64,000 nucleotides of DNA, taken from Liopterus haemorrhoidalis (Eukaryota > Arthropoda > Insecta > Coleoptera > Dytiscidae). The stretch spans positions 45,374,239-45,438,238 of the forward strand of contig OZ020613.1 in the NCBI GenBank assembly GCA_963971575.1, given 5' to 3'. Made by a program: the position numbers and the translations under genes. The notes under the pieces are model-generated. The model made no database searches, was not told the origin of the DNA, and saw nothing but the letters and a program-made list of their open reading frames with translations. Positions 45,019 through 56,750 of this stretch are shown piece after piece (the first letter of the stretch is position 1; every line of letters begins with the position of its first letter).

Positions 45019-45260
45019 TGTAAGGATAGCTGCTGTGGGCTTTATTAAAACTTATCATAAATACAATTCATTAAGCTAATATTAAATAACTTCATGTCCG
45101 TCTTACTGTCATGTCCGTCTCACTATCATGTCCGTCTCACTATCCTCGTTCCGTCCAGATGTCTCCACCTACCTATATTTTACCGTAAATATAACAGTCA
45201 TGTCTCACGGGTCGTCGTTCACGTCGCGAGCGGGTTTTTTGATTTTGGCGGGATCCTACA
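45019..45260 (-). repeat. 5' LTR of the Gypsy-type element
   Basis: 242 bp, TG...CA. It has one more copy of CATGTCCGTCTCACTATC than the 3' LTR and otherwise almost the same sequence. Confidence 0.93.
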
Positions 45261-46271
45261 ATATTTAAAATATCACCTTAGGGTGGTAACACCTTTCAAA
45301 ATATTTGAAAATTCATAATTGACATTAAATTACGTATATGTCAACTTACTAACACAAATTGTATAAAACACAAATTGACAAGCATTTGAAATATATTTTA
45401 TGCAACCAGAACAGAAAATATGAATAAGCGAATTAAGATGAAATAAATATTTGTATACGATTCAAAATATTTGACATGTCAATCACAAATTTGACAGGTC
45501 AATTTGGTATCTGACATGCAGTTTTTGAGTGAATATAACCTCAGTATAATGCAACTTCACTAACAATGTAAAAGCCAGATTTACAAGTTTACATGGTTTC
45601 AAAAAAGTCTATTTACACCACAACAGTCACCAAAGTAACCAGATTTAGTTTCGTATTACAAATTGAGACAGATTATAGTAAAATTTTGATACATATGTCA
45701 TTTATTGTTTAACCTTTAATAAACATATGTACATATTTTAAATAATTAATGTAAGTAGATATTATAATAGATTGAAATGTTATAAATGACATTTAAACTA
45801 TTTATTATTGAAAAATGTTGGTTTTGACTACTGAGGGAAACATTTTAAATATTTTTCTGTATTCCAGATTATTTTTGCGAAGTTTTTCAAAACCGTTGCT
45901 TACAGTGAATCTTGATATAATAAGATCTTGATATAAGATGGTCAAATGTGATAAAAAATGAGGAACAAAGAAACACTGTCCGATATCACACTATAAGGCC
46001 TGGACTATAATAATATCAGAACGAGAAAATAAGTGCTGTGCACAATGAAAAAGGTTTTCTTGCTCGGATTTAAATGGAAAGACATAAGAAAAGTTGTAGT
46101 TAACTAAATTAATTTTAATAATTAAATAATAAATGACAGTGCAATAAACTAGTGAAAAAGATACAGGTCTGGTGATCCCGCTATCCAAACAGCATTCTTT
46201 TTATATATATAAATATGCATACCTAAAGTGTATCTTGGCCAAATCACTAGGCGTTTACGAAAACTCTACCG

Positions 46272-46433
46272 GTGGCGCAGCGATGGGGGGCAAGGGGGAC
46301 AAATTACCTAGGCGCCGCCATTCACGGGGCGCCAAAATTAAGAATTATAAGGTGATTTTCAATTATGGGCGCTGATTTACCTGGCTGTCCCTGGGCGCAG
46401 GAATACCACGCTACGCCACTGCAAGAGTTTTTG
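46272..46433. mobile_element. Small hAT-type MITE
   Basis: The left edge CGGTGGCGCAGCG is matched by the inverted right edge CAGTGGCGTAGCG. The interior is GC-richer (GGGGGGCAAGGGGGAC). It lies immediately beyond the palindrome. A clear target duplication is not visible. Confidence 0.55.
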
Positions 46434-46505
46434 TGTTTACTTTACATCAATTGTTTACGCGTCAACAATGAGGTAACTTACATCATGTCACTTACCCATC
46501 ACTGA
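46434..46505. mobile_element. Right-end fragment of the 13.8-kb hAT family
   Basis: CAAGAGTTTTTGTGTTTACT through GTCAACAATGAGGTAACTTA to CCCATCACTGAT matches 14450-14534 almost exactly, including the terminal CCCATCACTG. Only the last 70 bp are present. Confidence 0.85.
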
Positions 46506-47051
46506 TTGTAAGTATGATTTACAAAGCTTAACCAAAATGGTCAAAAGCTCGAATCAAACTATAAAAGTTACTAGATTGCAAAATCTAGTTCCGCCTAAAG
46601 GTTTGGAATAGTTTATATAAAATACAATTTTATATGTTAATATAGTGTGTAATTTATTTATTTATTTATTTATTTAAAGGCTGCGCAACAGAACAAATCC
46701 CTGGAGTGGGATGTTCCAATTACAGCGCAACGCAGCAAAAAATACAAAAAAATTAACAATTTAGATTGTGCCTTACATACTACCTTAACTTAAAACAATA
46801 TTTTCTATTGGCATCTGACACTACCGATAGAGGCGTTACTGCATTCACATCATGGCTGACTTTGGTAGGATATTTTTGACAGGTTCAATGGTATCTTCAT
46901 GTGATATTTATTGAAACACACGGGAACACACTCTAAAATGGTCTTTAACTGTCTTTCCACTTCTAAGAACATATTCCCATGCTTGTCACAAACTCGACTA
47001 TCCTACAACCGTCAGTTTCTCAAAATCTCACTAGAGGCGCTTTAGTTATTG

Positions 47052-49884
47052 TCAGTTGACAATAAGTATTGCTCGACATTTCCTTTTAAATGATATTAAG
47101 CTACAACTAAATATGTTTACATGCTGGCTGAATTTATTTGTGAGATTTAAGATTCTATGAATGGGTGAATTAAGATTAGAATTTGAGTGACTAGTGGGAA
47201 TATTAAACAACATCGGATTTCTGGTTGAATATTGACTGAAGTTAAATTTTAGAAAAGTTAGAAAAGGTTGAGTGTCTATTGCGCTGTTAAGAAGTTTATG
47301 AGTGAATGATAAATCCAATATAATTCGTCTATGGGATAGTCTTGTAATTTTGTAAAATTTAAGGTTAAATTCATAGGATTTATAATAATTACAACGATTA
47401 TATCTATAATTTAGTTTGTTAACAAATTTTTTTTGAACACGTTCTATATGGTCAGTATAAATATTATATAGAGGGCTCCATATTGTACTGGCATATTCCA
47501 GATGACTTTTGACTAAACTGTTATAAAGTACTATTAAAGTTGAAGAGGAATTGAAATCTCTAGAAACTCTAAAAATAAATCCTAAATTCTTTAGAGATTT
47601 TTGCACCATATTATAAATATGATCGCCGAAAATTAATTTAGAATCTAGTAAAATATCTAAATCTTTGATTACACTAACCTGCTTTAATTTAGTATCATGT
47701 AAACGAAAGTCGAATGTAAAAAGATTTGAAGTACGATTTCTGCTGAAGTTAATAGTTTTACATTTATCTGTGTTTAGTGATATCTTATTGACAACGCAGT
47801 ATTCACTCAACCTATCGAGGTCCATCTGAAGCTCTAAACAGTGGTCTCTACTTGTAATGCATTTATATATTTTTAAATCATCAGCGTACAACAGGTATTT
47901 AGAATGGTGAAAACAGCTGTTTATATTATTAATAAATATTGAAAAAAGTAATGGGCCAATATGAGAGCCCTGTGGTACTCCCGAGGTTACAGGTACTGCT
48001 GATGAATTATAATTATTTATCGCGACGAATTGACTTCTGTTGTTCAGATAAGATTCTAACCAACGTAACAAGTTACCGCAGATACCGAACTTCTCAAGCT
48101 TCGCCAAAAGCGTGGGATGATGGACCTTATCAAATGCTTTCGAAAAGTCCGTATATACAGCGGAAACTTGCTGTCGGCGATCAAGTGAATCATTGATGTA
48201 TTGTACATAAGGTACCAAATTTGTTAGAACAGATCTGCCGCGAAAAAAACTATGCTGTTCACATAATAGGTGAAGCTTAATAATGAAAAACAATTCATCC
48301 ATTACACATGCCTCAAACAATTTACCCAGTACCGATAATATAGATATTGGCCTGTAGTTCTTAATGCAGGATTTATTTCCATCTTTGAAAATAGGGGTTA
48401 TCCGAGCGGTCTTCCATGCTTCAGGGAATATTCCATTAGACAGGGATTTGTTGAACAGAAGGACTAGCGGTTGAATTAAGGAACTACTACAATTTTTTAC
48501 AAATAGGGGTGGTATACCATCAGGTCCTGCACCTTTATTTACATCTAATTTTGATATTTGTTTCTGTATGTCCAGCACCGTTATAGTATTAATTGTAAAG
48601 CATAGATCATTACTTCGAGTCATATCTATATTATCGTTGGCAGGTGTATCGTTTGTCTCAAAAGCAGATGCGAAGTGAAGAGAAAACAAGTTGCAAATAG
48701 ACGCTATGTCGGACACAGTTACATTTTCAAGTGACATCGATGTTGGAAATTTATTATTATTCTTTTTATTTTTAAGAAACGACTAGAAGGGTTTAATATT
48801 AGTGCGAATATCATCTTCGATCTCAGCTATATATTTCTTGTAATCACTTCGCAAATGTTTTTTCGAACGCATGCGTAATAATGAAAAAGAGGAATAGTCA
48901 AGCTGACGGTTAAATTTTTTCCAGCGTTTATGGAATCGTTCCTTTTCACTTAGTACCGTTATAGTGTCAAAAGATACCCATTTAGGAAGTTTATAGTTCT
49001 TTATTATGCGCAGAGGACAGTGAACGTCCAGAGTTTCATTAATTGTACTGTAAAAAATATTTAAACATGAATTAATATCACGATTTTTAAATTCATCATC
49101 CCATTCAATATTATTTAGAGAAGAGTTAATAGCGTTATAGTCAGCATTTTTGAAGTTTCTTGATTTGTAGGGTATTCCGCGAAGACGAGTTTGAATTTTA
49201 AGGTTTATTGATATTTCAAGAGTCCGGTGATGGCGATCTTCTGACACTAGAGGAAAGGACGATCTGTAAACCAAGGCATTGCTCTCATTGTTGTACAGCA
49301 CTAAGTCAAGTATCTTATTGTTAAAATTAGTAACATGATTGAACTGCCTTAACTCAAGTAACGACATGGTTTCAATTAAGAGTCTCGATATGTTATTGTT
49401 AAGGTTACCAGGCTTCAAATGACAGCTGAGAGGTGGTTGGTACCACGAGATATTAGGTAATTTATAATCGCCAAGTATTAAGTAATCGTCCCGAATGTGT
49501 TCTTGAGCTATGTCAGTCAGTTTATTACAATGTGCCAAAAGATTGTTATAATTAGCATAAGGAGGATTATACACACAACAAATATTTACAAAATTAGATG
49601 TGTGAGTTTCCACATATACCCACAAATCTTCACAAATACCACAACATGACCAGTTTCGTAATTGAGAACAGAACGCACTAGACACAGCTATTAGAACACC
49701 TGCACCATCACTTTTACCTATTAGATTATCGCGATCTTTACGAAAAACATTGTACTTATTAGTGTCAAAAAGTTCATTCATTGTCACAAATAATGTCATA
49801 GTTACTCGATGTTGAGGAGATGAGAAATTGATCAGTTTTGGTCCTAAGACCGTTGGCGTTTTGGAAGTAGACAGATAAAGCCAT
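47052..49884 (-). pseudogene. LINE ORF2: endonuclease plus reverse transcriptase
   Basis: An ATG at 49884 opens MALSVYFQNANGLRTKTDQF and SSNYDII, the true APE endonuclease N-terminus, but the frame ends at about 49798 because the segment with the catalytic Glu is lost. The main frame resumes with FDTNKYNVFRKDRDN, ICCVYNPPYANYNNL, DYLILGDYKLPN and ILDLVLYN (endonuclease, to about 49200). An in-frame TAG (48785-48783) follows RTNIKPF. RT then runs from 48737: KLDVNKGAGPDGIPPLFVKN, NYRPISILSVLGKLFEA, VYTDFSKAFDKV, VPQGSHIGPLLFSIFINN, YLLYADDLKIY, and a C-terminal NLTNKFSQHVNIF. RT motifs are complete. Confidence 0.9.
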
Positions 49885-49922
49885 AATGATGAATACAACT
49901 AGAGTTTATGTAGGTAGATAAC

Positions 49923-50801
49923 TTAATTAGACGAGACGAGACGTTGAAGAGCCATTTCACTGTCGATACAGAAAACCCTGGAGTTGTCTGATTTTCTAAC
50001 AAGTATACGACAATCACGAACCCACACGTACTTAAAGCCGTTTTCCTTAGACATTTCCCGGGTTCTTCTAAGCAGATCTTTATTCTTGGCGGTTAGATGT
50101 TCGTTGACGTAGATGTTATCATCTCCAGTGATTCTGATGTTTTGTCCTGTACTACCTCGGTACTTGCGGCACGCTCCCAAAAAATTGTCTTTAGTAAAGC
50201 AAGAAGTGAATTTGGCTATTACCGGTTTAGGATGGTTATTATCTGATGAAATGTGCGCAACTCTATGGAAGGCAGATAAATCCTTGGAATCTACAGGACA
50301 ACCAACCTGGTCGCCGATTGTGGAGATTATTGCTAGTAAATTTTCTGATTTACTCTCTTTAACACCTACAATTTCAACATTATCTCGCCGCGAATCTTCT
50401 TTAAGGTCGTTTACTGACTTCGTTGCCTCTCTCATATTATTTATTTCCATATGAAAGTCGTCGATAGTGTCACCAAAGTGTTGCAAGGATTTAACAAACG
50501 TGTTTTGTTGTTCTTTTATCCCGGCTATGTCCATTTGGATCGAGTTGAGTTTTTGCAATACTTCATTCAAAGAGCCTGCTTGAGGGGATAGATCGTGACA
50601 AGTAACAGGCTTCATATTCAGACACTTGGAGCATGTGACCGAGAACCCTTTCACACCTTTATGCTCCAGTAAAGAGGCTGGTATGTTCCTACACTTTGGA
50701 TGCAATGATCGTCCACACGGGCCCGCGCAGATAAAGCCCTTGTTAAGACGACCCACGGAAGCTGCACAAAACGAACAATTTCGGCTACTATCTTCTGACA
50801 T
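49923..50801 (-). CDS. LINE ORF1 nucleic-acid-binding protein
   Basis: 292 codons, intact. Residues 10-60 form a PHD-like zinc module (CSFC, CAGPCGRSLHPKC, CSKC). About 75-125 is a probable coiled coil (LQKLNSIQMDIAGIKEQQN). The rest contains FHRVAH and KPVIAKFTSCFTKDNFLGAC, then a C-terminal ENGFKYVWVRDCRILVRKSD, which resembles the FP25-type C-terminal domain of insect LINE ORF1 proteins. ORF1 proteins bind the LINE RNA and act as chaperones. It lies 38 bp upstream of ORF2. Confidence 0.85.
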   Translation of the reverse strand: MSEDSSRNCSFCAASVGRLNKGFICAGPCGRSLHPKCRNIPASLLEHKGVKGFSVTCSKCLNMKPVTCHDLSPQAGSLNEVLQKLNSIQMDIAGIKEQQNTFVKSLQHFGDTIDDFHMEINNMREATKSVNDLKEDSRRDNVEIVGVKESKSENLLAIISTIGDQVGCPVDSKDLSAFHRVAHISSDNNHPKPVIAKFTSCFTKDNFLGACRKYRGSTGQNIRITGDDNIYVNEHLTAKNKDLLRRTREMSKENGFKYVWVRDCRILVRKSDNSRVFCIDSEMALQRLVSSN

Positions 50802-50830
50802 TTCGATTTATATTGCGAGTTGGCTTAAAA

Positions 50831-51249
50831 TCGTGATATAACGAACTGGAGATGGGACTTCAAAATTACCCCTTACACGCTATAGAGCCAGCAACACAAC
50901 GTTGTTAAGTTGGTTGCGGCAAGTAGGCGATTAAGAAACCCTAGACTACGATATGTCCATAAGAGACAAGTTCATGCAGTGTTAGATTAGATGTATTATC
51001 CGGCAAAAAAAGTATTATATATAATAAATGTTTTTGATATTAACTTGCCCTAAATTCGATGTAGATTGCTGAATTGTACACTCAATTTTACAGAATATTT
51101 TGCACTATAAATGAACACTTAACAGAAAAAATAGCTGTGAATTAAGACAGCATAAACGCAAAAAAAACGTCGGAGCAACTAATTCACGTGTACTGCTAAT
51201 GATGTAAGCACAAGACATGAATGTAATGTTTGGAATCATAAATGTTCAA
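50831..51249. other. No gene seen; may include LINE 5' UTR
   Basis: 50831-50960 may be the LINE 5' untranslated region (less AT-rich). The rest is AT-rich with no recognised feature. Confidence 0.35.
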
Positions 51250-51490
51250 TTTATTAATTCTCATTCCTTCTTGCTATTACATCCTTTATGCATGCATATT
51301 CTCGGACTCTTTCACTCAAGACTTTTCCGCATTCCTCCAGCATGTGCTTAATTGTATCTCATCGTTCTCTACGCATCCTGCAAATTTTTTCTTCTTCCTT
51401 CCTTTTTGTCTATTATAAATTATTGCTGTGTTTATCATATTTTTTGTTTGACTTAATTTGTACCTCTCCAGTAATTGGTTAATTCGGTTG
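51250..51490 (-). pseudogene. LINE C-terminal zinc-knuckle fragment
   Basis: The minus strand reads NQLLERYKLSQTKN, KKKKICRMRRER, stop, DTIKHMLEECGKVLSERVRE. The H-x3-C pattern at HMLEEC resembles the C-terminal cysteine/histidine motif of some non-LTR ORF2 proteins. One stop and no RT part. Confidence 0.55.
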
Positions 51491-51559
51491 GACAGATGTA
51501 ATCGAAAATAAAATAATATAAAATGGAACTATTAAACACAGCGGCATTTGGTTCGAACA

Positions 51560-53289
51560 CCACCTGTGCCACCCAAATGTATCACATGACATCTTGAAGT
51601 GTCACCTAGTATCCCAAAATATAACGGCGACATGTTGTTCACGGTATTGATACTTATTTTCTAGGAAATAATAGTCCTCTTACCTTAATTCCAATGTTTG
51701 GGGGGTAGACAGGTATCCTTTCCCTCGGAGTTGTGGAATTCTGTTAAACTAGTCTCTCAAGTGTTTGCTAGCAGTGGTGAACCCAGAAGCTTGAGCTTTA
51801 ATTCATCAAGTTTCTGGAACAACTTGGGAACAAACAATTTCGAACTGTTTACTAATAATATATATTTATTATCCGAATATTAAAAAATATTTATATCACA
51901 CTTGTAGCATCATTACTGATGCACATTGGGAAAAACGACTCTTAAGACGTAGACTGTAAGCTGGCTGCGTGAATTCGGGGAAACGGGTGTAAAATAGGGG
52001 TAACAAAATGGCACAACAGGTGCTGTTGCAATACGTTGGAAAGGGCCTCTAGTGTCGTCTGCTGCTGCACCAACTGACTGTGGGAGGGTTAGACACAGGA
52101 ATAACTCATACAACACAGCTGAGCTTAGAGACACTCTCGCTCGCGTAATTGTAAAATTATGAATACGAGAGGACAACAAACTGACTGACGTCAGTGGTCG
52201 GGGCTGCAATAATATAGGAAGTACAACTGTCAATAGCGAGATAATTGTAAGAAATAAATTATGTGCTTTCTCCTACCAAAAATCCCATCCTAAACTAAAG
52301 CAAAGATAAGGATTTTAATAGAGTAGCCCGCGAACAGCACTAAATTATAATTTTAAAATTAAAAATTAAGTTAAATAAATAAGTTACATTTTAAATAGTC
52401 TACAATGATTTAATGTAAACGGAAAGCGATTCATTTAGCATCTTAACACTGAGAAGGACCGGATGATACTCCCCGCTAAGAGCGTCTCCTTAATCGCATT
52501 TTTATACAGTGCGATCATTAATTCTTGAACGTTATGCAATACTTGACAGAAACATTTAGTTATCAAACTTATTTCCAAGAACATGTACACATAGGCGTAC
52601 ATTCTATTTGTATTAATTTATACGGATTAGTGATTAAATGAACACTGTTTTTCTCTACACGCCATTGAGTTGATAACATATATTAGGTTAGTAACAGAAT
52701 TTCGTTGTTCCTAGAGTGGGTTCGGGCTAACGAAGTAATCTGATTGGTTCTTTGTTAAATTAGTATTTTCAGCTGTGAATTAGAATATAGTTTTGATATT
52801 TTAAAACCAATTGTTTACCATTGTGTAACACTTAAGATTAAATGATGGCACTGTATATAAATTACCGGGGAGAACGGGAAGTTAATTTTGCACGGTTTTA
52901 TAAAGTGTTTTAAATTATCATTACATTCCAGGTTGATAAGTTATGTAGAAGCACATCATACGCGCGTAGCATGGCTGCACAGTGGTACAAGGTGTACCTA
53001 CGGGGTTTATAATAGAACTGCATAAGTACGAGAGCGGTTAAAACTTTCCTGCATTTTATTTATTCTTTTTTCTGGTTGATACAAATTATGAATTAACATT
53101 ATATACAGTTATTAATATTGCTTATTTAGTGTGAACATAAATATATCTATAAAATATAGTACTGTTACGCGTTTTGAGTTTATTACGTCTTTGCAAAAAT
53201 GAGCGAGAAAGAAATATATCAATAAGATGAATGTTGAATCCGACATATGTTGTTCATTAGACTTTCGATCTTTTAAAAGCTCAGCTACA
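51560..53289. other. 3' flank of gene 4, with a 430-bp insert
   Basis: 51590-51900 and 52340-52400 align with 31770-32150, and 52865-53050 aligns with 32460-32640. About 51900-52340 is absent at gene 3 and is therefore an insertion. It is GC-richer and holds a 106-codon minus-strand ORF (52233-51913) that I do not recognise. Confidence 0.6.
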
Positions 53290-53465
53290 CATTTTTAACA
53301 TTCGTATCTACTCTCTCCAGAATTACTTCGTTATATTTAATAAGATGTGATGAAATTAAAGATATCTTATTAAACTGATTACAATTGAAAGGTTTCCGTC
53401 TAGTATGAACTTGTTTGCGAATAATCGGACTACCCTTTTGACTAAATGCTTTTATTACACTTTTC
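53290..53465 (-). pseudogene. Decayed zinc fingers downstream of gene 4 stop
   Basis: After the TAA the strand continues EKCNK, then with a one-base shift SQKGSPIIRKQVH and TRRKPFNCN, the same remnant finger as in genes 1-3. Confidence 0.7.
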
Positions 53466-54913
53466 TTATTTTAATGGTGTTTCAACAGAATGTATTCGTT
53501 TGTGAGTAACGAGTTGTATTTTTTGGGCAAATGTTTTATTACATTGTTCACACTTAAATGGTCTTTCACCAGAATGATTTCGTTTGTGTATAATTAGATG
53601 TGCCAACTGTGTAAATCCTTTATCACACTCATCACATATGAATGGTTTCTCGCCAGTATGAACTCTTTTGTGTATAATGAGTTGTGATAACTGTGTAAAT
53701 GGCTTATTACACTCATCACATTTGAATGGTTTCTCTCCAGAATGTATTCGTTTGTGTTTTTTGAGATGTGACGATTGTGTAAATGCTTTATTACACTGAT
53801 CACATTTGAATCGTTTTTCCCCCGAATGTATTCGTTTATGAGAATTGAGACATGATGGATCTGTAAACGTTTTATTACATTGATCACACTTGATTGGTCT
53901 TTCACCAGAATGTTTTCGTTTGTGTATAATTAGATGTGCCAACTGTGTAAATTCTTTATCACACTCATCACAAGTGAATGGTTTCTCGCCAGTATGAACT
54001 CTTTTGTGTATAATAAGTTCTGATAACTGTGTAAATAACTTATTACACTCATCACATTTGAATGGTTTCTCCCCAGAATGAATTCTTTTGTGTTTTTTGA
54101 GATGTGATGATTGTGTAAATGCTTTATTACACTGATCACATTTGAATCGTTTCTCTCCCGAATGTATTCGTTTATGAGAATTGAGACATGATGGATCTGT
54201 AAACGCTTTATTACATTGATCACATATGTATGGTTTCTCGCCAGTATGAATTTTTTTATGTATAATGAGATATGCTGACTGGACAAATGCCTTATTACAC
54301 TGATCACATTTAAATGGTTTCTCTCCAGAATGTATTCGTTTGTGTTTAATGAAACTTGATGACTGTGAAAATACTTTATTACACTGATCACATTTGAATG
54401 GTTTCTCTCCAGAATGTATTCGTTTATGAATAGTGAAAGATGATGATTCATTAAACGTTTTATTACAGTGATCACATTTGAATGCGAACTTTCCAGAATG
54501 TATTCGTTTGTGAACAGTGAGAGATGTCAAGTGTAAATACGTTTTGTTACACTGTTCACATTTGTACGGCTTCTCACCAGAATGTATTCGTTCGTGACTA
54601 ATGAGTTTTGATGAACTTGCAAATGCTTTGTTACACTGATCACATTTAAATATTTTTTCACCGTTATGAACTTTTTTGTGTTTAACAAGGTATCCTTTTA
54701 GAGAAAATGCTTTATGACAGTGATCACATTTGAATCGTTTCTCACCAGTATGTACTGATTTATGTGCAACAAGATGTCGAACTTGTGCAAATGTTTTCTC
54801 ACATATATCACATTTATAGCATTTCTCTATTGTTTGTGTTGTATTAATCTGTTTGACCTTGTCGAGCACAGGTTTCAAACTTTTATCTGGATTACCGGAA
54901 GGTGTTTCAGTAC
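53466..54913 (-). CDS. Zinc-finger gene 4, exon 3 (16 C2H2 fingers)
   Basis: Acceptor TATTTGTTTACAG (AG 54915-54914), phase 1. It starts TETPSGNPDKSLKPVLDK and contains 16 C2H2 fingers. Fingers 8-11 and 12-15 are a tandem copy (336 bp). Finger 5 follows the short linker HSGKFAFKC. Stop TAA 53468-53466, one finger further than the other genes. Joined to the exon at 60628-60805 it gives 1626 nt, 541 aa; adding the exon at 62992-63123 would also keep frame. Likely a nuclear DNA-binding regulator. Confidence 0.9.
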
Positions 54914-55989
54914 CTGTAAACAAATAAATAGTTAAAGTAGTATGCATATATTGTTCCCGGGGACCGTGGGACAGTTTTACAGAAACAGGTCTTGATTAAT
55001 AGTAATTCGGAGTTCAGTTAAAAGGCATTTCAAAGACAAGAAAGTTTATGTGAATGTTGAATTTGTACACATTTTAGAGCTACATAAGTATACAGTAGAT
55101 GACAACATTTTTTGGGTTAGAGCAAAAGCCCAAGGTAGTTAGATTGAGATCTGGCCTGGTGGAGCGTCACTTCTTTCTCTCAAAACATAATATTTACGAT
55201 TCAGCGTTATCTGTTCCAACATTTTTATTCAAAACTGAAATCTAGATAAGTATAGATATTTGATAAGTATTCATTCTGAAATCTAAGGGCCGGTTTCTAG
55301 AAGCTCAGTAAACTATAAGCTAATGGTAAACTACGGTTGCCTTAATAAACTGTTGCAGGAACAAAAAACAATCCAAAGTTAACCATAAGTCAACTATGCA
55401 TAGTTTACTTTGCATTTGACGTGAGTTCAACCAAGGCTTCCTTGGTTAAGTGTTGCACAAACGTTGGTCACGACTTGAACTCGAGTCAAACAATTGAATT
55501 TTTCTGACTATACCTTGATCACAGTTTAACTACGATATACGTCAATATTCGGTTTTTTCATATATTTTATTTTCATAATTTCGGGGCTAAATAGGAGAAA
55601 AAAGTAATTTAATTAAGAAGACGGTAAACTAAATTCTTAATTTGTGTTTTAAAATGAAAATGCGCCTAACTATTATTAATGAATGTGACTTTAATATAAC
55701 ATAACCTACAAAATTTCCTTATAAATTCAAAATCAATTTTTAATTTGATATTTCAATAACGTTATAATATAATTGTAAAAGAAATATTAAATACATGAAT
55801 AATTTATATATATATATATTTATTTTTTACCACTGTACATAAATATTAAATACATATATAATCATTATATATTTACATATTTTGATTATTCGTACATAAT
55901 TCTAGGTTTCTATTATTGTTTTTTCCTTATCCTATTTGAGCAATAGAAAAATTTCAACTTCCAGCCTATGTTCTTTGCCCTCAATAGAA

Positions 55990-56390
55990 GATATGGAATA
56001 AGATTCTTCAGACGGCGAAAAAAGGCTTTAGTGAAGTACTAATTTTATATCATACAAGTACTCGGAGCAACAGATTATGCACATATTCCAAGTCACCTGG
56101 TGCACTTATCAACAATTTTTCCTGACACTACCTTTGAATACACATACAAGAGTAGAGAAAAATTCTAACAGGGCCCATGTTGCAACAGGAATGGCAATTA
56201 ATATTGCCCGTGTCCTAACGACAATTATATCTTGTGCCGTTTTACATAATTTTTGTATACAACAGCCTGATACGATAGAAATTCCTGTAGAACTATTGCA
56301 GAGCGATGAACCAAACATTTGAGAGGGTAATGATACCAATGTGGCTGTACGTAGTGCATTAATCCAAACAGTTATTGGTGCACCCTAAAA
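55990..56390 (+). pseudogene. Harbinger nuclease C-terminal relic
   Basis: Plus-strand ORF 56077-56322 contains TTIISCAVLHNFCIQQPD, the conserved C-terminal ACAVLHN motif of HARBI1-type DDE nucleases, preceded by RVEKNSNRAHVATGMAINIA. The upstream catalytic region is lost or unreadable. Confidence 0.75.
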
Positions 56391-56589
56391 AAATTAATAC
56401 AATATAATGTAATAATTAAAACAAAACCACTTTATTATTTTTTATAGTTTAATTTTTTTATTAATTCTAATTTAGTTTATATTTAAGTCATAATTGTACA
56501 GCATTCTTGCTTTATTTTTCTCTATTAGCGCAGCCTGGTATTTACTCTTATAATAAACTTTTATAATGTGTTATTATTATTTTTTTAAA

Positions 56590-56750
56590 TTATGTTTCTT
56601 GCTTGTCTTTTTTTTTTTGTTAGGATTGGAAGGTTCAGGATTAGCTTCTTGTTGCATTTCAGGTTCTGGTTTTGGTTCAACTTGATAAAAAATATGAACT
56701 AAAGCCAGTTCTGAATCAGTTAGGTAGGCAGGAAGTGGTGGTAAAATATA
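56590..56750 (-). pseudogene. Harbinger second-ORF C-terminus relic
   Basis: The minus strand reads PPLPAYLTDSELALVHIFYQ then VEPKPEPEMQQEANPEPSNP, a Pro/Glu-rich low-complexity tail with basic end KKKRQARN. In this position it is probably the end of the Myb/SANT-like partner protein, but the domain itself is not visible. Confidence 0.4.

Larger units (their letters stand above)
40551..45260 (-). mobile_element. Ty3/Gypsy-type LTR retrotransposon, defective
   Basis: 4710 bp between two nearly identical TG...CA LTRs, flanked by ATAT on both sides (40547-40550, 45261-45264). Order on the minus strand: LTR, Leu-tRNA-like primer site, leader, gag, pol (protease, RT, part of RNase H, integrase), LTR. 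Gag is split by a frameshift. Pol lacks most of RNase H and has an altered RT motif A. It is a clearly inactive genomic copy. Confidence 0.95.
40487..45678. mobile_element. MITE split by the Gypsy element
   Basis: The ends CTATTATCTGTCTCATTTTG and (inverted) CTATAATCTGTCTCAATTTG are followed inward by TAATACGAAACTA on both sides. TA borders both. Without the Gypsy insertion and its target copy the element is about 478 bp and noncoding. It interrupts the right arm of the palindrome; the left arm has no such insert. Confidence 0.8.
39324..46275. repeat. Large palindrome, right arm split by insertions
   Basis: The left arm (39324-about 40220) and right arm are inverted copies around a centre at about 40224 (ACATTTGACA ... 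TGTCAAATGT). The inner right arm is 40228-40484 and the outer right arm is 45680-46275; between them lie a MITE and a Gypsy element. Arms are about 0.9 kb. The outermost base pairs include the GGCGTTTACG terminus of the MITE on the left. Confidence 0.85.
46653..50830 (-). mobile_element. Nearly full-length two-ORF LINE (CR1/Jockey group)
   Basis: ORF1 (50801-49923), a 38-bp gap, ORF2 (49884-47052), a 3' UTR and an (AAAT)n tail at 46676-46653 in minus orientation. Endonuclease plus RT without RNase H fits the CR1/Jockey group. It carries one in-frame stop and one small endonuclease lesion. The exact 5' end and target duplication were not found. Confidence 0.88.
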
